A program made the translations under genes and the position numbers. Below the pieces are notes generated by a model. That model searched no databases. It was not told the origin of the DNA and worked only from the letters and a program-made list of their open reading frames with translations. DNA of 8,335 nucleotides, taken from NCBI GenBank assembly GCA_002360295.1, contig DEQI01000071.1:972-9306 (forward strand), written 5' to 3'. Position 1 is the first letter of the stretch, and every line of letters starts with the position of its first letter. This DNA is from Planococcaceae bacterium UBA3370. Lineage in GTDB: Bacteria; Bacillota; Bacilli; Bacillales_A; Planococcaceae. Of this stretch, positions 8,028 to 8,335 are shown one piece after another.

Positions 8028-8335
8028 GTGTTAGTTGCACTGACTAGTGATGCAAATTTATTTGTACTAACGGCTGATTTATGTCCTACAGAGCTAAAGA
8101 ATATACGTCAAACCACCCGCTTTTATTGTCCACAATGCAAAAATAAATTGCAGTTAAAAGTTGGACAAGTGAAAATTCCGCATTTTGCTCATATACATGC
8201 TAGTCTTTGTGAGAATGCTTTTTCTGAAGGGGAATCAACTGCCCATTTACTAGGGAAGCAACAGCTATTTACCTTTTTTTCGAAACAAACAAACGCTGTT
8301 CAACTTGAAAGTTACATTCACCAATTAAAACAGCG
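8028..8335 (+). CDS. coiA: Competence protein CoiA, 5' part (3' end outside window)
   Basis: CoiA is a nuclease-like protein needed for recombination of incoming DNA in competent cells. The first 102 codons are present and the frame is open to the right edge. After the N-terminal LVALTSDANLFVL comes a CPxC pair (Cys34 and Cys37), the HFAH motif (52-55) and Cys61, which together look like a metal-binding finger. ESTAHLLGK follows (His73), the start of the nuclease-like domain. The start is taken as GTG 8028, ten bases after GGAGG of a strong AAAGGAGGGGA site. An ATT at 8025 would fit the spacing better but is rarely used. The position after mecA matches Bacillus. The catalytic core lies mostly beyond the window. 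Confidence 0.93.
   Translation, partial: MLVALTSDANLFVLTADLCPTELKNIRQTTRFYCPQCKNKLQLKVGQVKIPHFAHIHASLCENAFSEGESTAHLLGKQQLFTFFSKQTNAVQLESYIHQLKQ

Overview
The window looks like a chromosomal housekeeping stretch from an AT-rich, low-GC Gram-positive of the order Bacillales. The order fabH-fabF, trpS, spx, mecA, coiA is the order I recall from Bacillus. The presence of clpB next to it, the protein sequences and a dispersed-repeat-like element suggest a Lysinibacillus/Solibacillus-type Planococcaceae relative. That placement is inference; no rRNA or other decisive marker is present.

Layout: (1) 1-1521, the last 506 codons of the ClpB disaggregase, ending in a terminator shared with a convergent small membrane protein (DUF2929/YjzD type, 1559-1750, minus). 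(2) 1751-2074, a divergent control region holding a roughly 96-base imperfect hairpin repeat and a near-consensus sigma-A promoter. (3) 2075-4270, the fabH-fabF operon, which starts and extends fatty-acid chains, with a bidirectional terminator. (4) 4364-4621, a short two-helix membrane protein frame with a damaged-looking start; its 3' end overlaps that of trpS. (5) 4575-5874, trpS on the minus strand with a full tryptophan T-box leader, leader terminator and promoter; a perfect 14-bp palindrome fills most of the promoter spacer. (6) 5875-6363, a gene-free control region for spx with several inverted repeats. (7) 6364-6762, spx, with a terminator. (8) 6818-7195, gene-poor, with a 92-base inverted-repeat structure and a short Cys-rich frame just before mecA. 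(9) 7196-7843, mecA, with a terminator. (10) 8028 to the right edge, the first 102 codons of coiA.

Functional links: clpB, spx and mecA belong to protein quality control and its regulation. Spx is a ClpXP substrate and thiol-stress regulator. MecA is a ClpC adaptor that in Bacillus restrains competence. CoiA is a competence/recombination protein. The fatty-acid operon and trpS are core metabolism and translation.

I found no CRISPR array, transposase, phage gene, tRNA or rRNA. Nothing in the coding content points to a new multi-gene system. The observations most worth following are non-coding: the hairpin repeat before fabH, the palindrome inside the trpS promoter, the inverted repeats before spx and mecA, and the out-of-frame start of the small membrane gene.
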